NCBI GenBank assembly: GCA_014799665.1
Contig: JAAVHP010000019.1
Location: 1 to 5,152, forward strand
Origin: Clostridiales bacterium
Lineage (GTDB): Bacteria > Bacillota > Clostridia > Christensenellales > Pumilibacteraceae
DNA: 5,152 bases
Reading direction: 5' to 3'
This document shows, piece after piece, positions 1 through 5,152 of this stretch; the first letter of the stretch is position 1, and every line of letters begins with the position of its first letter. Under the pieces are notes generated by a model. The model saw nothing but the letters and a program-made list of their open reading frames with translations. It ran no database searches and was not told where the DNA came from. The position numbers and the translations under genes are program-made.

Positions 1-75
1 CGCCCGAGAATCGAATATTTTCCAATAATCCTCAAAAATCAGCCGTCTGAGAAATATCGAAACCTCAGAACTCAT
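1..75 (-). CDS. Possible short ORF, 25 codons, runs off the left edge (doubtful)
   Basis: On the minus strand an ATG at 75-73 opens a frame with no stop through to base 1, giving a 25-residue peptide that starts MSSEVSIFLRRLIFEDYWKI. The composition is protein-like, mixing charged and aromatic residues. However, the ATG directly abuts the T-run of the terminator at 76-117, leaving no room for a leader or promoter between them. It could be expressed only by readthrough or from a promoter inside the terminator. The plus strand also has an open frame over 1-99, so openness is weak evidence. The stretch may equally be part of a dispersed non-coding repeat or the edge of a mobile element. I do not recognise the peptide. 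Confidence 0.2.
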   Translation of the reverse strand, partial: MSSEVSIFLRRLIFEDYWKIFDSRA

Positions 76-117
76 AAAAAGAGACTGCGCCGTAAACCTT
101 AATTACGACACAGCCTC
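76..117 (-). terminator. Rho-independent terminator ending the gene cluster
   Basis: Read on the minus strand, arm 117-103 (GAGGCTGTGTCGTAA) pairs with arm 95-81 (TTACGGCGCAGTCTC) over 15 positions around a 7-nt loop (102-96), followed at once by five T (80-76). Three of the 15 pairs are G-U wobbles in the minus-strand RNA. In the plus-strand RNA the same positions would be A-C mismatches, so the structure is meant for minus-strand transcripts. It lies 15 nt after the TGA of the 148-aa membrane protein gene, where the end of the operon is expected. Confidence 0.85.
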
Positions 118-132
118 ATAAAAAATATAGAA

Positions 133-579
133 TCAAGAGTTATCTATTTCTTCCTTTGTCTCTGATGTTTCTATTTCCTCATTCTTCTTGTCTTTATCCT
201 CTGAAGAGGTCCCAGCTCCCATAAGCAAGAATAAGAATCCATCAACCACATAAATACATATCCACTTCCAAAGTGGAATGTCAATTTCAAGCTTTTTAGG
301 CAGATCTATATTACATTGATTGAAGACAAATTCACGCAAAGATTCTGAGAATATGAATCCAAAATAGAAACATATCGAGGCGACTATCAGTAAACCACCA
401 AAATAATTAAGCAGTTTATTCTTATCATCCCCAACAATGCATATACCTATAATTATAAGAATTATAGGCAAAATCATTGTGATTATAAACGTAAGATTAA
501 ACGCTATATCCTGAACATATCCACCTATCATCCATATCGTAAATAGGTACGATAGTATTAACAATATTATATAATGCAT
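133..579 (-). CDS. Hypothetical membrane protein, about four helices, charged C-terminal tail
   Basis: A 148-aa protein I do not recognise. Hydrophobic segments at about residues 3-21, 28-50, 57-77 and 104-123 suggest four membrane helices, with a DDKNK loop at 51-55 and a longer loop around 78-103 containing Cys89. The tail from 124 to 148 is hydrophilic and dominated by Glu, Lys, Asp and Ser, so it should extend into the cytoplasm or periplasm as a disordered end. The start is the ATG at 579-577, placed just before the first helix; there is no strong Shine-Dalgarno. It begins 32 bp after the SH3 gene and ends 15 bp before a terminator, making it the last gene of the cluster. GC is low (about 32% in the stretch sampled), unlike the SH3 gene just upstream. 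The gene is sound; the function is unknown. Confidence 0.75.
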   Translation of the reverse strand: MHYIILLILSYLFTIWMIGGYVQDIAFNLTFIITMILPIILIIIGICIVGDDKNKLLNYFGGLLIVASICFYFGFIFSESLREFVFNQCNIDLPKKLEIDIPLWKWICIYVVDGFLFLLMGAGTSSEDKDKKNEEIETSETKEEIDNS

Positions 580-611
580 TATACTCTAAAGACTAATCTC
601 TTCCGAAAGCA

Positions 612-1040
612 TTAATATGCACTTTCGACTGTCCATGTTACTAAGTCTTGACGCACATAACCTACCCGGTTATTGATGCTAACTTTATACCACCCATTCT
701 GTTTGCCGAGACAACGGTATGATTCAGGGAAATCTCCTTCCTCATAGATCATTCTCCCCACGATTTCTCCGCTTGTGGAGGGGATGCTACGCACGTTAAC
801 CACTCCCCAATTCTTGCATTCCAAGTAGCCTTGTCCTACTTCAGCGGAATAGGTTACAATTTTATGGCCGGCCTTGGGAACAGAGAATTCGTCTTGACCG
901 AAAACGATATAGGAGTTGGCGGTACTTCTGCTGTAAGTGCCGACAACATTCCCTCGGGAATCTACAATCACTTTCGCCGACTGCGCAAATGCTCCTATGG
1001 AAAGGAGGAAGGAAGCCGAGAGGATAAGAAACTTTTTCAT
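612..1040 (-). CDS. Secreted SH3-domain protein
   Basis: A 142-aa protein with a Sec signal peptide (MKKFLILSASFLLSIGAFAQ, cleavage likely after Gln20) and a bacterial SH3 (SH3b/SH3_3-like) domain at about residues 79-135. The domain shows the usual NVRSIPSTSGEIVG opening, then GWYKV (116-120) and GYVRQDLV (127-134). Residues 21-70 form a small beta-rich region (VIVDSRGNVVG). Cys75 and Cys110 could form a disulfide. Such domains bind cell-wall peptides or other ligands outside the cytoplasm, but the ligand here is unknown. The frame could open earlier at 1106, but that would add 22 residues before the signal peptide and overlap the previous gene by 50 bp. The ATG at 1040-1038 gives a clean signal peptide and a 16-bp gap, so I chose it. 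GC is about 45-50%, clearly above its neighbours, and the layout resembles proteins common in Bacteroidales. Confidence 0.88.
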   Translation of the reverse strand: MKKFLILSASFLLSIGAFAQSAKVIVDSRGNVVGTYSRSTANSYIVFGQDEFSVPKAGHKIVTYSAEVGQGYLECKNWGVVNVRSIPSTSGEIVGRMIYEEGDFPESYRCLGKQNGWYKVSINNRVGYVRQDLVTWTVESAY

Positions 1041-1056
1041 AGGATGTACATCTGTT

Positions 1057-1680
1057 TTAGTACGATTTATGGTTAATCCGATGTACGGCTTTAATCTCTT
1101 TAGCATGTTTATTTACGCGAGCCTTCAGACGATCGTATAATTCTTGATCATCTTTTATAAAGCCCAACTTCCATAATATCTCCTCTTCATATGCGTCTAT
1201 ATCAGCTTCAGTACCATTGTTCGCAAGTTTACCCATATCCCATAACTTTTGATCTATCCATTGCGACCAATTCAATATGGTTTCATCCTCAACGAAAGGT
1301 TCATTTTGGGTATAATCATAATCCCAATTTCTAATAGAAATCTGTTGATCGTATTTGGCTCTGGATTCCAACATACCGTACTTCATATCTTCCGTACGAG
1401 TCCACATTCTTCCACAATTTCCACACCTGAAGCGATAGAGCTTTCTATCTACACATTCGTCAGCTATCTCCTCTGCAATTTCATCTATTACATCACCAGC
1501 GAAGTTATTAATTGCCTTTTCCACTAAATCAGCTCCCAGTTTGTTACCTCCTGTCACAATATGCGATACGGCCTTTACTCCTGCTTTCTTTCCAAGGTAA
1601 GTAAATACTTTACGAGTAGTGGAGGGTTCGAAAACTCCCTCTACCTCATTTCCACAATCTGGACATATATCTATAAACAT
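1057..1680 (-). CDS. Split zinc-ribbon protein with amphipathic insert
   Basis: A 207-aa protein. CPDCG (Cys6, Cys9) and CGNCG (Cys86, Cys89) look like the two halves of one four-cysteine zinc ribbon, separated by about 75 residues. The insert (about 24-80) starts basic and glycine-containing (KKAGVKAVSHIVTGGNKLGA) and becomes an acidic amphipathic helix (DVIDEIAEEIADE, 63-75). Zinc ribbons interrupted by glycine-rich, membrane-seeking inserts occur in other small bacterial proteins of unknown function. Residues 96-207 are charged and helical with several Trp (119, 138, 141, 147, 170) and match nothing I recognise. The gene lies 28 bp after the glycine-zipper gene and 16 bp before the SH3 gene. 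No catalytic motif is visible. Zinc binding is likely from the cysteine spacing; the role may be structural or binding a partner near the membrane. Confidence 0.8.
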   Translation of the reverse strand: MFIDICPDCGNEVEGVFEPSTTRKVFTYLGKKAGVKAVSHIVTGGNKLGADLVEKAINNFAGDVIDEIAEEIADECVDRKLYRFRCGNCGRMWTRTEDMKYGMLESRAKYDQQISIRNWDYDYTQNEPFVEDETILNWSQWIDQKLWDMGKLANNGTEADIDAYEEEILWKLGFIKDDQELYDRLKARVNKHAKEIKAVHRINHKSY

Positions 1681-1708
1681 ATCTTGTTATGTTATTAAAA
1701 TGTTAAAA

Positions 1709-2995
1709 TTACATAATCATGATTTCACCAATTTGTTTTGCAACAGCGGAAAGATTCACATGATCTTTTCTCCCGAAATTTGGAACTAATTCTCTTAGCT
1801 TATTCTTAGAATACTGTCTTCCAGTTGATCGGTTGATAATTTCCAAAACCTTATCCCAGTCAAAGAGAACACGGTTACCTCTCTCATTTTTTATAGCCAA
1901 TCTGAATATGGATTTAAAAGCGTCAACACTCAGATTGGGAGCCTGCGATGCACCTTTTGTTCCATAATTTACAGATTGAAGAGTGCTTTCTGCCATCTTC
2001 TTTGCATTATTAATAGCTGCCCTATTAATATCATTCACTTGGTTAGAACTATCATTGGCAAGGACTAATTTAACCTTACACATATTATAAATTACTCCAA
2101 CCAAAAGCACAGTATTTTCCACAATCTTTTTTTCATCATCTGAAAAAAGATTCCAGTTTAATGAGTCTGCATGAGCAACTTCAATCACATATGCCATTTT
2201 ATTCACATATTGATCATAGCAACGTATAACCTTACGTAGTGTGGATAAGTAAGAAGAGGCAATCGATTTCAAGCTATCAAGATAGCGACAAATTTCATTA
2301 ATTTTTCTTTCATTTTCAAGCATCTGTCTGTGAGCATCATCCGCTTTTTTACTTACTGAACTACCTTTCAGACTGAAAATTACGCCACCAACAAGCAATC
2401 CTACTCCTAAAGATGAAGCACCAAGTATTGTTGCACCGAGAGCCATTCCTCCCCCACCTGCAGCCAACGATCCACCGCCCAAAGCTGCTAAAGTCGCATT
2501 TGTTGCAGCAGCCCCACTTAAACTACTTATCAATGTTCCAGTGGAAGCACTTCCCAATGCCATAACAGCCGATGTTGTAGCACCAGATGCCGCGAATCCT
2601 GCTGCAGAACCGAAAGTAGCACTTTTAAGTGCACCAGCAAGCACACTTGCACCTACTGCCGCATCTGTAAGAGCCTTGGGGGTGAATGGTTCTATCTCTA
2701 CCTGAGCAGACATTGTTTCTTCAATTCTCGGCTTATTATGAATCTTTGCGAAAAGATTCTGGAATCTTTGAATACTTTTTAAAGCATTACATTCTACAAT
2801 TCCCAAATCATCCATAGTTTTTACACACTGATGTTCTGTATAAGCATGGCGATTGATATTTTCTTTATTACGTTTTTGGGCTTGATTATGAGTGTTTTTA
2901 GCATCATACAGATCTTTGCCACCCTTAATCCCTAATCCAATCCCTGCTCCTCCTGCGACAGCAGCCGCTATTCCTAATATTAATGGTAATGGCAT
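1709..2995 (-). CDS. Glycine-zipper membrane protein of unknown function
   Basis: A 428-aa protein. Residues 1-23 form a Gly/Ala-rich hydrophobic segment (PLPLILGIAAAVAGGAGIG), followed by a polar helical stretch (24-105). Residues 108-208 are a long Gly/Ala/Ser/Thr core with zipper-like spacing, including MALGSASTG (145-153), GAAATNATLAALGGGSLAAG (161-180) and the hydrophobic end LGVGLLVGGVIF (196-207). A long helical, probably coiled-coil region follows (about 215-345), then a compact mixed C-terminal domain (352-428, with FDWDKVLEIINRSTGRQYS). I recall the core signature from bacterial proteins annotated as hypothetical; it also resembles the Gly/Ala core of IFI6/IFI27 proteins, though that is analogy only. 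Such cores pack tightly in membranes and can oligomerise or form pores. The ATG lies 1 bp after the stop of the Cys-cluster gene, so the two are probably coupled. The core codons make this stretch GC-rich (about 55%). Confidence 0.85.
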   Translation of the reverse strand: MPLPLILGIAAAVAGGAGIGLGIKGGKDLYDAKNTHNQAQKRNKENINRHAYTEHQCVKTMDDLGIVECNALKSIQRFQNLFAKIHNKPRIEETMSAQVEIEPFTPKALTDAAVGASVLAGALKSATFGSAAGFAASGATTSAVMALGSASTGTLISSLSGAAATNATLAALGGGSLAAGGGGMALGATILGASSLGVGLLVGGVIFSLKGSSVSKKADDAHRQMLENERKINEICRYLDSLKSIASSYLSTLRKVIRCYDQYVNKMAYVIEVAHADSLNWNLFSDDEKKIVENTVLLVGVIYNMCKVKLVLANDSSNQVNDINRAAINNAKKMAESTLQSVNYGTKGASQAPNLSVDAFKSIFRLAIKNERGNRVLFDWDKVLEIINRSTGRQYSKNKLRELVPNFGRKDHVNLSAVAKQIGEIMIM

Positions 2996-2996
2996 A

Positions 2997-3245
2997 TTAT
3001 TTAAGCGCTTTTAATTTAATACACATTAATTTATTTATCTCGTAATATTCTTCTTTTGAATATAAATCTTTGAAATACAAATCATAAGATTCATCTACCC
3101 GACACTTTAAGGGACGACTGGCATATATACTGCAAAGATTTCCAATAAGATATCTACAAACACCATCTCCTCTATCAAGATCTGAATAAATAGGGTTAAG
3201 ATTTAAATGCCTACAACATGCACCGCACCTATCACATGTAAACAT
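2997..3245 (-). CDS. YkgJ-type Cys-cluster (putative Zn/Fe-binding) protein
   Basis: An 82-aa protein with eight cysteines at 4, 7, 10, 11, 30, 38, 48 and 75. The pattern CDRCGACCRHL (4-14), GVCRYL (28-33), LCSIYASRPLKCR (37-49) is the signature of the YkgJ/CxxCxxCC family, thought to bind zinc or an iron-sulfur cluster. Family members are often longer; this is a minimal version holding little more than the cluster. No substrate or catalytic role is known for this type. Its ATG (3245-3243) shares one base with the TAA of the 550-aa gene, and its own stop lies 1 bp before the start of the glycine-zipper gene, so it is translated as part of that unit. It may modify, mature or sense something for the two large membrane proteins around it, but that is inference. 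Confidence 0.9.
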   Translation of the reverse strand: MFTCDRCGACCRHLNLNPIYSDLDRGDGVCRYLIGNLCSIYASRPLKCRVDESYDLYFKDLYSKEEYYEINKLMCIKLKALK

Positions 3246-3247
3246 TA
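3243..3247 (-). other. Stop/start overlap TAATG coupling two genes
   Basis: On the minus strand the TAA ending the 550-aa gene (3247-3245) and the ATG of the YkgJ-type gene (3245-3243) share the base at 3245. This arrangement usually means the second gene is translated by ribosomes finishing the first, giving linked amounts of the two proteins. A similar near-contact follows at 2999-2993 (TAA, one base, ATG) before the glycine-zipper gene. Confidence 0.85.
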
Positions 3248-4897
3248 TGAAAAAGTTAATACGGCAGATCGATCATTCATAAAATCATCTATACAATCAT
3301 ATGTACCGTAAGGTGATTTAAATTGCAATTTATTAAAATAGATATCTCTTAAGATCTCATTCATTCTTTTTGGATTGGATACATATTCCAACTGATCAAG
3401 AGCCTGATTATATAGATTCGTCTCCTTTTGAAACTTATCTATATCTATTCTTGCTAACTTTGCAGCATACTCATCCAACAATGCACCCTGTTGTTTAAAA
3501 TAGACCACACAGTTATTTACTGATGGAATTTTATTTACTATACCCACTATATCATTAATGGCAGAGCTATGATCAAGCGCATATAGTAGTGTACAACTCA
3601 TCACACCTGTTATTAATGAGGATATAAATGTGGATACTACATCACCTATAATTGGAATTGACCCCACACCGGTTGCTTTAACAACCTCTCCAATCATTGC
3701 TCCTGCTACGACAGATGCTCCTGCAGCTATTATTTTTGCTGCTGCCCTGAATTTTTCACCGACAGGCAAACAATCGGGATTAATAAAAAGAATTTTTACA
3801 GCTTCAACTAAAGAAGCCCAAGAATGCCGAATTATAGTTACAGTCTTTTTTGCTGTAGTAAAGAATATATTGCTGATTGTAGTTGTCAGAGAAGCTAAGA
3901 CTCCAGCTACAGACCCACTTATAAATTCCCTCCAAATCTCTTTATAGCGAGTTTTTGAGTTCTCGAGACCCCTCTTAAACGCATTAGCCAAGTTTGTAAC
4001 CAAATTCTGAGTAGTGTCTTTTGTATGTTTGAATTCATTCCTTACTTCAAACCATATCTCACTCAATATAAGCCCAATGGCTTGTTTTATACCCATCTTA
4101 AAACCAACCTTTGCGGTAGCCCTGGCAGTAGCTGTAACGAAAGAGGAACTGGTATAATAAGCGCTATTTATACGTTGATCGTAAGCATTTTTGGAACGAA
4201 GATACTGAACACGCATATTATTAGCAGTCTGTTCATCTATATTAGGATGAGCAGCAATATATGCCTCCATATTCACCATCTCCATCGGCGCGTCACAGCC
4301 ATGCTCTTTTTTATACCTATCATTAACACCTCTTGCCCAAGCACCCATTGAAGCATTCAAACTTTTATTAGTCCAGGCTAAATTACTTTCTTGATTTGCT
4401 AAGTCAACACCACTAATTCCAGATAAAACACGACCTCTATCATCATTAATCGCCTTACATTCTACCACATGGTCAAGCTCCACTCTCAATTCCTTGGGCA
4501 CTGACGAAGCTTTAGTATACTCTAATTCTTGATTTGTGTATGCGTCTCGGATTTTTGTGCCATACTCATTATAGTTCCTGCGAGCATCAGATTTTTTCTG
4601 AGAAAAACGACGATCTCCATGATAGACACTAGTATCGTATGCTTCACGACTATTATAAGCTTTCTCATTAGCAGAGTTCTTATATTTCATCTTATCATCC
4701 ATACCGATTTTTCGCACATTATGAATAGTATCAACATCTCCTCCATGTTGATCCTTGACAATGAAATCCAATCCAAACGAAGTAATTAGACTTTTCATTA
4801 CGACACGTTCATATTCCCCTAAGAGAGTATTATAAACGCTTTCTGTGGCACTGGAGGGTCCAAAATTATCTATTTCTTGGATAAAAGTCGTCATCAT
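3245..4897 (-). CDS. Putative HNH-like nuclease / membrane protein
   Basis: A 550-aa protein. Residues 1-130 are polar and helical. Residues 138-185 hold a candidate HNH motif: ELDHVVE (140-146, with Asp142-His143), then LANQESNLAWTNKSLNASMG (166-185) with Asn172, Asn177 and Asn181. The order D-H...N...N and the 9-residue step from Asn172 to Asn181 match the HNH layout of Cas9 (H840, N854, N863), and there are no zinc-knuckle cysteines. The C-terminal half has several hydrophobic, Gly/Ala-rich stretches at about 254-280, 324-347, 352-371, 383-405 and 411-440 (IIAAGASVVAGAMIGEVV, then IPIIGDVV), with a charged helical tail. I do not know a named family. It may be a nuclease held at the membrane or a membrane-acting toxin or defence protein. 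The start is a double ATG at 4897-4892, 15 bp after the YkvA gene, preceded by an A/T-rich stretch instead of a Shine-Dalgarno. GC is low, about 33% in the 3421-3480 stretch sampled. Confidence 0.88.
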   Translation of the reverse strand: MMTTFIQEIDNFGPSSATESVYNTLLGEYERVVMKSLITSFGLDFIVKDQHGGDVDTIHNVRKIGMDDKMKYKNSANEKAYNSREAYDTSVYHGDRRFSQKKSDARRNYNEYGTKIRDAYTNQELEYTKASSVPKELRVELDHVVECKAINDDRGRVLSGISGVDLANQESNLAWTNKSLNASMGAWARGVNDRYKKEHGCDAPMEMVNMEAYIAAHPNIDEQTANNMRVQYLRSKNAYDQRINSAYYTSSSFVTATARATAKVGFKMGIKQAIGLILSEIWFEVRNEFKHTKDTTQNLVTNLANAFKRGLENSKTRYKEIWREFISGSVAGVLASLTTTISNIFFTTAKKTVTIIRHSWASLVEAVKILFINPDCLPVGEKFRAAAKIIAAGASVVAGAMIGEVVKATGVGSIPIIGDVVSTFISSLITGVMSCTLLYALDHSSAINDIVGIVNKIPSVNNCVVYFKQQGALLDEYAAKLARIDIDKFQKETNLYNQALDQLEYVSNPKRMNEILRDIYFNKLQFKSPYGTYDCIDDFMNDRSAVLTFS

Positions 4898-4898
4898 C

Positions 4899-4921
4899 TT
4901 TAATTTAAATTTTTAATTTAA
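4899..4921 (-). repeat. AT-rich spacer with a 10-bp direct repeat
   Basis: The plus-strand 10-mer TTTAATTTAA occurs at 4899-4908 and again at 4912-4921, and AATTTAAATT at 4902-4911 is its own reverse complement. This spans the short gap between the YkvA gene and the 550-aa gene and the last codons of the former. It places an A/T-rich, unstructured stretch before the 550-aa start, as Bacteroidota starts often have. It may be only low complexity; the same 10-mer appears inside the YkgJ-type gene at 3010-3019. Confidence 0.4.
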
Positions 4922-5152
4922 CTCAGCATCTGTCACAGTCGGGAACCATTCCCTCAATTTATCTTTAGCTTTTTGGAGAGTGGATTCTGTCATTTTCCCT
5001 TTCAATTGGTTGAGTGCCCAAGTCAAGATTACTCCATCGTCAATGAAGCCTCCAGGGATGAAATCAGGCACCAAATCCAGGGGAAGAATCATGTAGCCCA
5101 AAGCCGCTGTGATTATCAATTTATCAGAAGCATTCACAACTGGATCCTGCAA
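4913..5152 (-). CDS. YkvA/DUF1232 family protein, partial (N-terminus outside window)
   Basis: Seventy-nine C-terminal codons of a protein of the YkvA/DUF1232 family. The diagnostic segment is present: LQDP at the window edge, a hydrophobic stretch (LIITAALGYMILPLDLVPDF, 12-31 of the fragment), then IPGGFIDDGVIL, and an amphipathic helical end (KAKDKLREWF). Family members are small membrane-associated proteins of unknown biochemical role, with roughly 40-60 residues before this segment, so the TTG at the right edge (5152-5150) is almost certainly an internal Leu codon and the true start lies beyond the window. GC is about 42-50%, higher than the next gene. It ends 15 bp before the 550-aa gene and so may be the upstream gene of the same transcript, or a host gene beside an inserted cluster. 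Confidence 0.9.
   Translation of the reverse strand: MQDPVVNASDKLIITAALGYMILPLDLVPDFIPGGFIDDGVILTWALNQLKGKMTESTLQKAKDKLREWFPTVTDAELN

Noticed and set aside
604..627. Hairpin CGAAAG/CTTTCG over the SH3 stop codon
   Set aside because: It has only a 6-bp stem with a bulged extension and no T-run after it on the minus strand, so it is not a convincing terminator.
1041..1106. Longer N-terminus of the SH3 gene (start at 1106)
   Set aside because: It would bury the signal peptide behind 22 polar residues and overlap the zinc-ribbon gene by 50 bp.
831..1140. Two overlapping plus-strand frames (831-1076 and 937-1140)
   Set aside because: They overlap the SH3 gene with its clear signal peptide and domain, and neither translation resembles a protein domain.
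1249..1527. Plus-strand open frame of 92 codons
   Set aside because: It is antisense to the zinc-ribbon gene, whose paired CxxC motifs support the minus strand.
3630..3947. Plus-strand open frame of 105 codons
   Set aside because: It lies wholly inside the well-supported 550-aa minus-strand gene; its Ala/Thr/Pro-rich, low-complexity translation is the mirror of the Gly/Ala-rich membrane region.
4025..4351. Plus-strand open frame of 108 codons
   Set aside because: It is antisense to the HNH-like and membrane parts of the 550-aa gene, with no recognisable domain.
4529..4789. Plus-strand open frame of 86 codons
   Set aside because: It is antisense within the 550-aa gene; the Ile/Phe/Ser-rich translation is typical of AT-rich shadow frames.
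4861..4868. Bacteroidota-type -7 promoter element TAATTTTG on the minus strand
   Set aside because: It fits TAnnTTTG but lies inside the start of the 550-aa gene, about 30 bp after its ATG, and no TTTG -33 partner is placed upstream.
5150..5152. TTG as start codon of the YkvA-family gene
   Set aside because: It corresponds to the Leu of the family LQDP segment, which is normally preceded by more sequence; the frame is open at the window edge.
1..5152. tRNA, rRNA, CRISPR array or complete insertion sequence
   Set aside because: I saw no cloverleaf, no regular spaced repeats and no transposase; the window is almost entirely coding on the minus strand.

Overview
This window is low-GC bacterial DNA. 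Its style fits the Bacteroidota, most likely a gut-type Bacteroidales (Bacteroides/Parabacteroides/Phocaeicola-like). The reasons are a secreted SH3 protein of the kind common in that order, AT-rich start regions without clear Shine-Dalgarno sequences, and a strong preference for TAA stops (six of seven). This is an inference from style, not from a marker gene.

Every supported gene is on the minus strand, so the window is transcribed from right to left. In transcription order it holds: (1) the C-terminal part of a YkvA/DUF1232 membrane protein that enters from the right edge; (2) a 550-aa protein with an HNH-like motif in its N-terminal half and a hydrophobic, glycine/alanine-rich membrane region in its C-terminal half; (3) an 82-aa YkgJ-type cysteine-cluster protein; (4) a 428-aa protein built around a long Gly/Ala/Ser glycine-zipper core, resembling a family usually annotated as hypothetical; (5) a 207-aa protein whose zinc ribbon is split by a roughly 75-residue amphipathic insert; (6) a 142-aa secreted SH3-domain protein; (7) a 148-aa membrane protein with about four helices. 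A good intrinsic terminator follows at 76-117. The last 75 bases hold a short open frame that runs off the left edge and may be only a dispersed repeat.

The genes are packed tightly: 15 bp, 1-bp overlap, 1 bp, 28 bp, 16 bp and 32 bp between neighbours, with no gap over 300 bases and no promoter I can recognise. The three genes 550 aa / 82 aa / 428 aa are almost certainly translated together. They join a putative HNH nuclease-membrane protein, a metal-binding Cys-cluster protein and a glycine-zipper membrane protein. With the split zinc-ribbon protein they form the candidate undescribed system here: a membrane-acting module, perhaps defensive or toxic. No function can be proven from sequence alone. 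The flanking YkvA and SH3 genes have higher GC (roughly 42-50% in sampled stretches) than most of the module (roughly 32-37%, except the GC-rich glycine-zipper stretch). This is compatible with the module having a separate origin.
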